Positions 1-8,747 of a stretch of DNA of 38,954 bases are shown here, in pieces; positions within the stretch are counted from its first letter, which is position 1; each line of letters opens with the position of its first letter. Source of the DNA: Nanobdellota archaeon (lineage in GTDB: Archaea > Nanobdellota > Nanobdellia > Woesearchaeales > JAHJEM01). The stretch spans positions 1 to 38,954 of the forward strand of contig JAHJEM010000067.1 of NCBI GenBank assembly GCA_018825425.1, given 5' to 3'. The notes under the pieces were generated by a model. The model did no database searches. It worked only from the letters and a program-made list of their open reading frames with translations, and was not told the origin of the DNA. The translations under genes and the position numbers were made by a program.

Positions 1-32
1 AAAATAAAAGAAAAATAAAAAAAATACTAAAT
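1..32 (-). terminator. T-rich archaeal-type intrinsic terminator
   Basis: aaaataaaagaaaaataaaaaaaatac on + is a poly-T run on -, directly after the stop of the 33..347 gene. Confidence 0.45.
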
Positions 33-347
33 CTATTTTGCTGGTGCCACATTTGTCAATTCTACTTTGATTCCACCAATCCATTTGGCAACCAGGTTAT
101 AGACAAATGCGAATATTGCGCCTCCTATAAAACCTGCAATTCCGTAGCTGATTGGTAGGATGATTATCATCAATACGCCCACTCCTGCCATCATGCCCGC
201 ACCTGGGCCCATACCTTGGGCACCGAGTGATGCCAACATGGTTCCAAAGATTGCATAGAATATACCAAATAGCAATCCAACTATAGCTCCTATTACTGCC
301 TGAATTAAGGCTGTACTGAGAACATCAAATTTCTTTAATTCTTGCAT
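33..347 (-). CDS. Small hydrophobic Gly/Met-rich membrane protein, uncharacterised
   Basis: ORF of 104 aa with several hydrophobic segments, followed on the minus strand by a T-rich tract. Confidence 0.7.
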   Translation of the reverse strand: MQELKKFDVLSTALIQAVIGAIVGLLFGIFYAIFGTMLASLGAQGMGPGAGMMAGVGVLMIIILPISYGIAGFIGGAIFAFVYNLVAKWIGGIKVELTNVAPAK

Positions 348-382
348 TTTACCACCCCATTTACTGTATTTGATAGAGCCAG

Positions 383-1522
383 TTATAAAAAGCTTTTGTT
401 TTTCAAGAATTCGTCGTAACTTCCCTCAATTCGTATACGAAGACCTGTAGGTGAGAAATGTGTGCGGGAACAAGGGATTTTTTTACTCTTTAAGGCCTTG
501 AATATGGTATCAAACGAGGGGATGTCATTTATTTTCTGCCTCTTGCATAATGTATGGATGTCAAGGAAACCCACTGCATTGAGTTTTGCTTCTTCATGGA
601 GCAGTTTTAGAAATGTCTCCATCTTTTCATCTTCTTCCAATTTGAACATCTTAGCAATTACAGTTGGATCTCCTAGATTACCTAACCACAATGGTCCTGC
701 AACCTGTCCAAAGTACTCAAATTGATCATGCAATTTCATGACTTCATCAACTCTTGCTTTTCCTTTGTCACATCTGAAAAATATTCGCATATAATGCTCC
801 TTAGAATACGAAAATACGGGAATGAGTGCCTTTTCATATTGAGCGCCAATTAACTGGACCTTCCTGATCAATATGCGCAGGCCAACTTCATGCATAATCT
901 CATTGTGCATAGGAATTGCCCAATACTTGCGCTTGCAAGCACCAATATATGTTCCACATAAGGCACTAGTGTCTGTTGCTGTGACAGCCAGAATTCCGTC
1001 CCGTGCCAACCTCATGCAAGCACTATCAAGGAACGGATTTGGAGTGCCAAATGGGTCAATATCAATATAATCAAATCCGGGTGTGCAGAGCATAAATAGG
1101 TTTGCTTCAGTATTACTGAGCACGATTTGTTTATTATATGGCTTGAAAATGGTTAGCATCTCTTTGTTGAGCTCGACCTTCTGTCTAGATTTTAGGAAAT
1201 GGGTGTATGCAGTCTTTTGCTTTTTGATTGCATTGAGTTTTAGGTTGTCAGATACTAGCTTAATAAAACCAGGATTGTTATCATTCATGAAAATATAACT
1301 TATCTGTTCTGGAATCTCTTTTAAGAAACGGATTCCCCTGATACCTGTCCCTGTCAATGGAAGACCTATCTTTAGATTCTTCTTGCCAATTGCTTTTAGC
1401 AATAGAACACTCATATCTCTATTGAATTTCATGACTGGATTGTAGAATACAGGTAGTTTCTTTGATATCTTTTTCTCCTCAGGGACAAGTAACCTTGCAC
1501 TTCCTTCTTTTATCTCTTGCAT
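383..1522 (-). CDS. trm1: tRNA (guanine26-N2)-dimethyltransferase Trm1
   Basis: LTGTGIRGIRFLKE, FDYIDIDPFGTPNPFLDSA and GILAVTATDTSALCG motifs typical of Trm1. Confidence 0.93.
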   Translation of the reverse strand: MQEIKEGSARLLVPEEKKISKKLPVFYNPVMKFNRDMSVLLLKAIGKKNLKIGLPLTGTGIRGIRFLKEIPEQISYIFMNDNNPGFIKLVSDNLKLNAIKKQKTAYTHFLKSRQKVELNKEMLTIFKPYNKQIVLSNTEANLFMLCTPGFDYIDIDPFGTPNPFLDSACMRLARDGILAVTATDTSALCGTYIGACKRKYWAIPMHNEIMHEVGLRILIRKVQLIGAQYEKALIPVFSYSKEHYMRIFFRCDKGKARVDEVMKLHDQFEYFGQVAGPLWLGNLGDPTVIAKMFKLEEDEKMETFLKLLHEEAKLNAVGFLDIHTLCKRQKINDIPSFDTIFKALKSKKIPCSRTHFSPTGLRIRIEGSYDEFLKNKSFL

Positions 1523-1556
1523 ATAGGTCTAGAGCAATCTATTGTTTAAAAGATTT

Positions 1557-1605
1557 GTGAAAACAAAAAGGGAAAAAGAAAAAAATAAAAGAAAATTAAA
1601 GTGAT
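1557..1605 (-). terminator. T-rich terminator for the lipoprotein gene
   Basis: A-rich tract aaaacaaaaagggaaaaagaaaaaaataaaagaaaa on + just past the minus-strand stop. Confidence 0.4.
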
Positions 1606-1611
1606 GCTGTT

Positions 1612-2385
1612 TTATTGTGCTACAGTGGTTTCCACTTCACAATTCCCAGTAACCCAGTCAGCGTCAAAATCCTCAATCTCAAATCTTTTGCCGTCAACCA
1701 CATAGTATTCGGTGGTCATATCTCCACCAGGACTTGGTGGCATCTGATTGTCGATTTTCTCATCAGGACAGAACTGGAGTTTTCCTATACAGTGTTTTCC
1801 ATGAACTGGAGTTGTGGTCTTTGTGTCTTCTGTAGGAACTGCGCATTCTGTAGCCCACATGTACGTGCAGGTTTCATCTGTTGAATCGCATGTTGCACAG
1901 CATGTTCTTGGTTCATCAGCGCAGAATACATCTTTGACAATTCGCATATTGCCTCCAACCATACCATCTTCAATCATACAATCTTCCTCTGCAGTCATCT
2001 CATAAGACCAGCAACATTCGACCATCATTGCGCCATTGCCATAGCTCTCACAGCATTCAAGTGTTTCTACCAATTCATCTGTTGTGTCTGGGGATGGCAA
2101 ATCATCATCTAAATCATCGGCCATATCGTCGTCCATGTTATCATCAGTGTCATCAGCCATATCATCACTCATATCGCCATCTGCATCGCTAGGTTCATCT
2201 GTTCCGTCTTCAGGAAGCACAGGTATATCCTCATCATCAGGCATACCTTGAGTCCCATCATCAACAGAGTCCTCGTCAGACATTCCATCATCAGTTGTTC
2301 CATCATCCATATTATCAGGAACATCTGTAGTGCAACCAACTAAAAACAATCCTATTACTATCAATACTATTATTGCGGTTTTCAT
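1612..2385 (-). CDS. Putative lipoprotein with Asp-rich linker and Cys-rich C-terminal part
   Basis: N-terminal MKTAIIVLIVIGLFLVGC lipobox-like signal; repeated DD/DDM low-complexity segment; many Cys in the C-terminal half. Confidence 0.75.
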   Translation of the reverse strand: MKTAIIVLIVIGLFLVGCTTDVPDNMDDGTTDDGMSDEDSVDDGTQGMPDDEDIPVLPEDGTDEPSDADGDMSDDMADDTDDNMDDDMADDLDDDLPSPDTTDELVETLECCESYGNGAMMVECCWSYEMTAEEDCMIEDGMVGGNMRIVKDVFCADEPRTCCATCDSTDETCTYMWATECAVPTEDTKTTTPVHGKHCIGKLQFCPDEKIDNQMPPSPGGDMTTEYYVVDGKRFEIEDFDADWVTGNCEVETTVAQ

Positions 2386-2404
2386 GGGTTATAGCTATGT
2401 GACA

Positions 2405-2450
2405 TAATATTTAAAGGTTTCGAGGGAAGTTATCAAAAACCTTTAAAAAC
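2405..2450. promoter_or_regulatory. Mirror-symmetric divergent BRE/TATA promoters
   Basis: TTTAAAGGTTT (2410-2420) and AAACCTTTAAA (2437-2447) are perfect reverse complements; each sits about 25 nt from the start codon of its divergent gene. Confidence 0.65.
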
Positions 2451-2471
2451 AACTCACCTTTTACTAACTTT

Positions 2472-4226
2472 ATGTCAAATATAAGAAGTCCAATAGTGTC
2501 TGTACTGGGTCACGTAGACCATGGGAAGTCAAGTATCCTTGACTCAATCAGAGGGAGCAATATCCTGGCCACAGAAGCAGGCGCGATTACCCAAGCTATT
2601 GGTGCAAGTATAATCCCTTTGGATATAGTCAAGAAGAAGTGTGGTCATCTGCTTGAGACCTTAGGTATGAAATTTACCATACCTGGCCTGTTATTCATAG
2701 ATACACCTGGGCACGCAGCCTTTACCTCCTTGAGAAAGCGAGGTGGAAGCCTTGCTGACATTGCCATAGTCGTGATTGATATAAATGAAGGATTCAAGCC
2801 TCAGACTGTTGAGGCAATTGAAATTTTGCGTGCATGTAAGACACCTTTTATAATTGCCGCAAATAAGATAGATCTTCTTCCTGGATATCGAAAAAAGGAT
2901 GACCAATTTCTAAAGGACCTTAGTCAACAGGATCCAAAAGTTCAAGCACTCATGGACACACGTATTTACGAGCTTCTTGGAAAACTGCATGAACAGTTCA
3001 GTCTTGAATGTGACCGTTTTGACAGGGTTGATTTCACTAAACAGATTGCAGTTGTGCCAGTGAGTGCAAAACAGAATGTTGGTATTCCTGAGCTTCTAAT
3101 GGTGCTAACAGGAATGGCCCAGAAATTCCTGGAAAAGAACCTTGATATAGATGTAGACGGTTTTGCATCAGGAACAGTCCTTGAAGTAAAGGAAGTAAAG
3201 GGCATGGGTACAACACTGGACCTGATAATATTTGATGGAACTCTAAAAGTCAATGACATAATAGTTATTGGTGGTGTGGAAGAACCTGTGGTGTCTAAGG
3301 TAAGAGCACTTCTGATGCCTGCTCCTTTGAGTGAGATGAGAGATAAGAAAGCCAAGTACAAACAATGTAAAGAAGTGGTTGCGGCGTGTGGTGTAAAGGT
3401 CAGTGCTCCTGACATAAAAGAAGCAGTTGCAGGTATGCCCCTAAAATCTACATCTAAGGAAAACCTAGAACAGGTAAAAAACCAGATAAGAAAAGAGGTT
3501 GAAGAGGTCATGATTGAGACAGATAAGGATGGTATTGTAATTAAGGGTGATACACTTGGCAGTCTTGAGGCCATGATCAAGCTTCTGCGTGAAAAAGGAG
3601 TGAAAATACGACGCGCAACAGTTGGTGAAATAACCAAAAAAGACATTTCAGATGCAGAATCTGCCTTTGAAAAGGATCCTCTTCAATCGGTCATCCTGGG
3701 TTTTAATATACCTGAAGTAAAATCTACTGAGAGGGTCAAAATCATAATCAGTGATATCATATACAAAATGCTTGAAGATTATATAAAATGGGTTGAGGAC
3801 GAGAAAAAAGTGCTTGAAGCAAAGGAACTGGACAACTTGGTTCGTCCTGGAAAATTAGAGGTCCTAAAGAATTGTACATTTAGGCAGAGCAATCCATGTA
3901 TCATGGGAGTTGAGATACTTGCAGGCGTATTCAAACCAAACACACCTCTTATGAAGCATGGAAAACATATAGGTCATGCAAAGAGCATGCAATGTGACAA
4001 TGAGAGCATTTCGCGCGGTGAAAAAGGAAAACAGTGTGCGCTTTCCATTCCTGAGGCGACAGCAGGCAGGCAGATTGAGGAGCAGGACATCATATATGCA
4101 GATGTTCCTGAAGAGCATTTCAGAAAGATGAAGAAGCTTGCACAGTACTTAAAGGAAGAGGAAAAGCAAGTGCTTCGAGAGATCGCAGAGATACATCGGA
4201 AGGACAAACCCCTTTGGGGAATATAG
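2472..4226 (+). CDS. infB: Translation initiation factor aIF5B (IF-2 family GTPase)
   Basis: GHVDHGKSS P-loop, DTPGHAAF, NKID; archaeal IF5B length and C-terminal domain. Confidence 0.95.
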   Translation: MSNIRSPIVSVLGHVDHGKSSILDSIRGSNILATEAGAITQAIGASIIPLDIVKKKCGHLLETLGMKFTIPGLLFIDTPGHAAFTSLRKRGGSLADIAIVVIDINEGFKPQTVEAIEILRACKTPFIIAANKIDLLPGYRKKDDQFLKDLSQQDPKVQALMDTRIYELLGKLHEQFSLECDRFDRVDFTKQIAVVPVSAKQNVGIPELLMVLTGMAQKFLEKNLDIDVDGFASGTVLEVKEVKGMGTTLDLIIFDGTLKVNDIIVIGGVEEPVVSKVRALLMPAPLSEMRDKKAKYKQCKEVVAACGVKVSAPDIKEAVAGMPLKSTSKENLEQVKNQIRKEVEEVMIETDKDGIVIKGDTLGSLEAMIKLLREKGVKIRRATVGEITKKDISDAESAFEKDPLQSVILGFNIPEVKSTERVKIIISDIIYKMLEDYIKWVEDEKKVLEAKELDNLVRPGKLEVLKNCTFRQSNPCIMGVEILAGVFKPNTPLMKHGKHIGHAKSMQCDNESISRGEKGKQCALSIPEATAGRQIEEQDIIYADVPEEHFRKMKKLAQYLKEEEKQVLREIAEIHRKDKPLWGI

Positions 4227-4297
4227 ATTCAACACTGCTGACGCAGGGTTGGTAAATGTGTTTGGAATTATGAGTCTAAATTAATGAAAAATGTGCA

Positions 4298-4765
4298 ATG
4301 CAAAAACTAAAGATTCTCAACAGCAAGGAAGCAAAAAAAATTTATTCTCAATTAGATGATCAATTCGGTTTCTCAAAGAAATTAGATTGTACTTTTCTTG
4401 TTAATACCAAGCGCAAAGTATATATGGTTTCAAAGGACATAGGAAATATTGATATGGATAATCTTAGAATCGATAGCATTGGTTTGTATTTTGGTACAAT
4501 CTATGACGATGGATTTAGAGTTACAATTGAGGGTTCCCAGATTATAGGGCCAGATTCCACAAAGAACATCTTGAAATTAGAAGAAGAAAATCTCTCTAAT
4601 TACATCAAGGGTATGGATTTGGATATAGAAGATGGTGAATATGGAGCGCCAGGATATTACTTGATAAGCAATGGTAAAGATTTCTTCGGATGTGCAAAAG
4701 TGACAACCAATAAGATCATGAATTTTGTGTCCAAAGCAAGAAGATTAAGGGTTGTCAATGAATAG
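4298..4765 (+). CDS. PUA-domain-like RNA-binding protein
   Basis: 155 aa; C-terminal DIEDGEYGAPGYYLISNGKDFFGCAKV resembles pre-PUA/PUA families. Confidence 0.5.
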   Translation: MQKLKILNSKEAKKIYSQLDDQFGFSKKLDCTFLVNTKRKVYMVSKDIGNIDMDNLRIDSIGLYFGTIYDDGFRVTIEGSQIIGPDSTKNILKLEEENLSNYIKGMDLDIEDGEYGAPGYYLISNGKDFFGCAKVTTNKIMNFVSKARRLRVVNE

Positions 4766-4782
4766 TATCTGATTCTTGTGAT

Positions 4783-5193
4783 TTAATGTGAGTTTGCATA
4801 ACGTCGTTGTCCACCTGACAATGCCTCCTGGAGTCGGGCTTGAAGGTATGCATACGCAGTTGGACCGACAGATTGTCTGGCAGCATCCCTTTCAAGTGGA
4901 GCCATCCTTCCACAGATATTCTCTAGAAGTGTGTTAACAACATCTCTTCCTAATCTCTGACCTCTGTCTAGCAATAGGTACCTTGTTGGTTGGCCTTGAC
5001 TTTGGGTGTCATCATCAATTTCATAGAAAAAGGCTCCAAACTTGGTCAAAAGATGAACCGTCGCATCAATTGTGCCCTCTGCAATGTGGATGTCTGCTAC
5101 AGGATCCAAGTCGGGCCGCGATCTTCTTTGAAATAGTGGTATGACTTTTCTGCCAAGTTTGCTTTTTCCACCATAGTTATCTATGCTTATCAT
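4783..5193 (-). CDS. Small uncharacterised protein, third gene of the RelA/SpoT-like cassette
   Basis: 136 aa ORF; own TATA-like ATTTATAAAT (around 5215-5225) about 25-30 nt upstream of the ATG. Confidence 0.65.
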   Translation of the reverse strand: MISIDNYGGKSKLGRKVIPLFQRRSRPDLDPVADIHIAEGTIDATVHLLTKFGAFFYEIDDDTQSQGQPTRYLLLDRGQRLGRDVVNTLLENICGRMAPLERDAARQSVGPTAYAYLQARLQEALSGGQRRYANSH

Positions 5194-5256
5194 TGTGAAT
5201 TGGAAATGAAATGTGATTTATAAATATTTTCGCTTTAAATATAGGAACACTCTTTA

Positions 5257-6441
5257 TTATAGGAATCTGAATAGGTCATATGGCTTTCTTCCAATAGTTA
5301 ATACTTCCGGACTTCTGTGGAATATATTGTTATTGACTAGCCAGTTACGCACTGCTTTTTCATGTCCGTTAAAATTTCTTTTGTTGTTTCGTACTTTCTT
5401 GAATAGATAGTCTGGATGGGCCAAGGGTGGGGCGTGCTGCAAGTAATGCTCCTCTTCTGTTGTCATCTGAACCTCGATTGCAATCCCGCTAGGCAGCAGA
5501 CCTGGTTGAAGTTCTTCTGTTGTAAAGAAATCATTAATAGTCTGAGCAGTGTATAGTGGTTCAGTGCCTTCAGGAGGTGGAAGGAAAAGATTTCCATCAC
5601 AATCCGGTACTTTTATTGCTTGGTGCTGCAATGCTTGATGCATTCTTGCTTCAAATGGTCTTAGGTTGTTAGGATTTGCGACTTTAATATATTCCATTGC
5701 TGCATTGAATTGTTGTCTTGAATCTTGATTCATGAAACTATCTAGATAATCATATATGCGATGTGCTCTCCAATCCCCTTCTTTCTCACTCTTGGTCACA
5801 ATCATTATCCGATATAAATCCCAGACAGGATCAACAAATCCATCTGGTCCTTGTCCACTCTGTCGTAACTCACATAATCTCTCTGCAATCTTACCTGCTA
5901 GTCTGCTTCCATTCTTTAGATTGGCATTTATCTGATATATGTGGTGGTCAATTCCCCTGAACTCGTTGTTGACCAGTACAATGTCTCTAACTTTGCTGTG
6001 TTGCGCGCAGGGTGGATAATAGAATTTGGGTTGTCCACTTTCTGGATCTACTGCGCCTAGATGACTTGCAATGACTTCACTTTCGTGAATGTAACCAGTA
6101 TTTGTTTGCTGTGCTATGCTGACTACAATAGGGGGAATACAACTATCACAGTATTGATGTGTATGAAGATTGGGTGAAAGATCAACTTGGGGAATTCCGT
6201 TTGATGCTTGTGTAATTGTGGGAAATAGTTGCGATCCCAAATATGAATCAAATAAGAGCTCTCCGTGTTTAATGTCCTCGCGGAAAACAGTTCGTAATTC
6301 TTCAGTTCTATGGCCGTATTTGTCTTCTAGTGCTGCATAGACTTCCTTTTCACTCTTACCGACCAATTCAAGTATGGTTTGCTCTAGCTCACTTGCTTGC
6401 TGTCGTGCCTCTATCCCATTGAATAGGTGTGCAAAAATCAT
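5257..6441 (-). CDS. Divergent RelA/SpoT-like nucleotidyltransferase (ppGpp synthetase-like or toxSAS-like)
   Basis: LKNGSRLAGKIAERL (compare GRxKxxxSIxxKM), DPVWDLYRIMIVTKSE (compare IxDLxGIRIIV), IAIEVQMTTEEEHYLQHAPPLAHPDYLFKK (compare VEIQIRTxxMHxxAExGxAAHWxYK). Confidence 0.5.
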   Translation of the reverse strand: MIFAHLFNGIEARQQASELEQTILELVGKSEKEVYAALEDKYGHRTEELRTVFREDIKHGELLFDSYLGSQLFPTITQASNGIPQVDLSPNLHTHQYCDSCIPPIVVSIAQQTNTGYIHESEVIASHLGAVDPESGQPKFYYPPCAQHSKVRDIVLVNNEFRGIDHHIYQINANLKNGSRLAGKIAERLCELRQSGQGPDGFVDPVWDLYRIMIVTKSEKEGDWRAHRIYDYLDSFMNQDSRQQFNAAMEYIKVANPNNLRPFEARMHQALQHQAIKVPDCDGNLFLPPPEGTEPLYTAQTINDFFTTEELQPGLLPSGIAIEVQMTTEEEHYLQHAPPLAHPDYLFKKVRNNKRNFNGHEKAVRNWLVNNNIFHRSPEVLTIGRKPYDLFRFL

Positions 6442-6443
6442 TA

Positions 6444-7982
6444 TTATTCCAACAGAGAATATCCTCCGATTTCCCTCTCATCATTCATGTATAAATCCAT
6501 AGCTAATAATTCTGCGATAATTCCTTCTTCTAATAGCTTAACAGGTCTTCCTATAGGGAACTTCGGCACTTCATGAATGCCTCGGGGATCTGGTTCTGTG
6601 AATCCTTTTTTCTCTCTGACACCTCTGAGCATCCCATAAATAATCCCATTGAATCTTCTCCAGGGTTCACGTCGGAGAAGCACAGTATCTGTCTCAGGCT
6701 CTCTTGCTTCATCCATTATGCCTGTAATATATGCCATTTTGAGATGAGGAACCAGTGTTTCAAAATAGTCTCTTGGGAAATGAAATTGCTCATCACTGCC
6801 TGCTTGGAGCATATAATTGTTGTTGTTTTCTCGTTCTTCTATTGTAAAATAAAGTGCTGCTCTTCGGACTGGCATTATTGTTTTAGTATAGAATCGTCTA
6901 TCTCTTATCAACCCAAGTCTGTTTGCAACAACCAACTCATTTGCAAAATATGTTTGCTTATAGAGCATTTCAGCTCGTTCTTGGGGAGAGAATGCTCCTT
7001 CGCCTTGAAGCAAGATGTCTGGAAAGTCTATTGCAGAACTTCCCCCATCTAATACCTTATCCAATAGCACTATGTTTTGAGTATTTGTTATCTGTCTTTT
7101 TGATGGGTGTTGTTGTCTGCCTTTTCCTAAATCTTCACTTATAAGAGGACTTAAATACATTAGAGTATCAACTAGTACATCCTGATCAAAGAATCTGGGT
7201 GTATAGCTATCCCATGGAATTCCTGGCGGTCTGGTCAATATTGCGTCTGCTGCAAGGATTGCTTGGACCTTTAGCATAATTGCGCGTTCCGTCGGAACAG
7301 AATTCTGGACCAGTTGATGCCTAAGATCCATCATTGCTCTTAAGAAATAGTATGCAGGATGGTTTCTATCAAAGCCTAAGTGATCTATGGCTATATCATC
7401 TGGTACTGCAATTGCATTTTTTCCTTCTCCTGCATCATGGAGAATTGTGGCAGCTTCAGCAGTAATTCCTAAGATTGGATTGTATTTATCAATATTGTAC
7501 TGCTGCCTGACAATTCCTGCTGCGGCCAGAAGACCTAAAGCATGTTCAACCTCTAATTTCCTACCACCTTTACTTGTGCCTGTTGGTGTGGCTCCTTTAC
7601 GTTTATTCAAACCTTCTCTTTCTATCAATAATTCCAGCAATTGTTTTCTAAGAACAGTCTCATCCCTTCCCAAATTGCGTGTAGGGACAAAGTTTGCCAC
7701 TTCCTGCAATGTCTCAAGAGTATCATTCAAAAGAGTTGGATTGTAGTCTGAATATTTTCTTCTTTGATCGTGTTTATGAGATATTTGTGTATGTGCTTCG
7801 GTTACTAATTTTCTTATTAGATTTTTGCGTCCATTAAGATTAAATGCGGTTCTTACTTGAGAATAAAGTGGTTTCTCATCAGCTCTAACTTCGAATGGAG
7901 GCATTCCTTTGTCTCTGCGATAATCTGCTAGTTCATCATTTAGATGTACAATTATCTGATCAATACTGGAATACTTGAGCAT
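6444..7982 (-). CDS. HD-domain hydrolase-like protein (RelA/SpoT hydrolase-like)
   Basis: VEHALGLLAAAGI...AATILHDAGEGKNA...DDIAIDHLGF...KVQAILAADAI matches the H...HD...D spacing of RSH hydrolase domains; stop is 2 nt from the start of the synthetase-like gene. Confidence 0.5.
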   Translation of the reverse strand: MLKYSSIDQIIVHLNDELADYRRDKGMPPFEVRADEKPLYSQVRTAFNLNGRKNLIRKLVTEAHTQISHKHDQRRKYSDYNPTLLNDTLETLQEVANFVPTRNLGRDETVLRKQLLELLIEREGLNKRKGATPTGTSKGGRKLEVEHALGLLAAAGIVRQQYNIDKYNPILGITAEAATILHDAGEGKNAIAVPDDIAIDHLGFDRNHPAYYFLRAMMDLRHQLVQNSVPTERAIMLKVQAILAADAILTRPPGIPWDSYTPRFFDQDVLVDTLMYLSPLISEDLGKGRQQHPSKRQITNTQNIVLLDKVLDGGSSAIDFPDILLQGEGAFSPQERAEMLYKQTYFANELVVANRLGLIRDRRFYTKTIMPVRRAALYFTIEERENNNNYMLQAGSDEQFHFPRDYFETLVPHLKMAYITGIMDEAREPETDTVLLRREPWRRFNGIIYGMLRGVREKKGFTEPDPRGIHEVPKFPIGRPVKLLEEGIIAELLAMDLYMNDEREIGGYSLLE

Positions 7983-8006
7983 CCTGACGTGGAGGAATGA
8001 ATTGGC

Positions 8007-8035
8007 TTTTTTAAATGTTTAGTAGTGTCACTACT
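8007..8035 (-). promoter_or_regulatory. Promoter of the HD/RelA-like operon: TATA-like ATTTAAAAAA preceded by perfect palindrome AGTAGTG-T-CACTACT
   Basis: Palindrome at 8021-8035 directly upstream of the TATA-like element, about 27-30 nt from the ATG at 7982. Confidence 0.55.
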
Positions 8036-8117
8036 GATTTATGGTCAATTACTGCAGGGTTTTCGGTTTATAAATGATATTGATTGATTTTAACTGGTTT
8101 TAGAAAAAAAGGGGTTG

Positions 8118-8726
8118 CTAGGATGTTTTTTGGGATATATACACTCTAAATCCGCCTTTTTTAGCCACTACATCTACATTCCCGAAAATCTCGTGCATAT
8201 ATTCACCGAGAACCTTACCACCCTTATTGTGTCTGGCAACAAGCTGAAACCATCCCTTCTTTTTCAAATGAGAGAAGGAATCATTAATCATCTTAAAACA
8301 CAATTTTCTGCCAGCAGCATAAGGAGGATTAAGAAGTATGCAATCAAATTCATCAGGAATATTGCTAAAAATGTCTGAAGAAATTACAGTGGTATCAAGC
8401 TTGAGCTTATTTGCATTCTTTTCTGCTAACTCTATTGCCCGTTCGTTGACATCACTCATCCAGACCTCTAGATCTGGACTGATTCGTTTCATAGCAAGAC
8501 CGACAACACCATATCCACATCCAAGATCAAGCAATTTCCATCTTTGCTCAATTTTTGCGTTCTCTATCAGAAGTTTAGTTGCATTGTCCAGTTTGTCTTT
8601 GCCAAAGATTCCAGGTGCACTATACAATTCAAAATAGACCATCTCTCCCTTTCGGTTGAACCGGATAGGAATTTTCTTATTTGCACCTTTAGAACTCTGT
8701 TTTGGAGAATAGTAATGTTCAGTCAT
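8118..8726 (-). CDS. RsmC/MTS-family class I SAM methyltransferase
   Basis: APGIFGKDKLDNATKLLIEN, LDLGCGYGVVGLAM, LNPPYAAGRK motifs. Confidence 0.85.
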   Translation of the reverse strand: MTEHYYSPKQSSKGANKKIPIRFNRKGEMVYFELYSAPGIFGKDKLDNATKLLIENAKIEQRWKLLDLGCGYGVVGLAMKRISPDLEVWMSDVNERAIELAEKNANKLKLDTTVISSDIFSNIPDEFDCILLNPPYAAGRKLCFKMINDSFSHLKKKGWFQLVARHNKGGKVLGEYMHEIFGNVDVVAKKGGFRVYISQKTS

Positions 8727-8747
8727 TATTTACACCTATGTTTACAA

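Noticed and set aside
2966-3646. 226-aa minus-strand ORF antisense to aIF5B
   Set aside because: Lies wholly inside a strongly supported coding gene; Ser/Thr-rich composition typical of antisense translation
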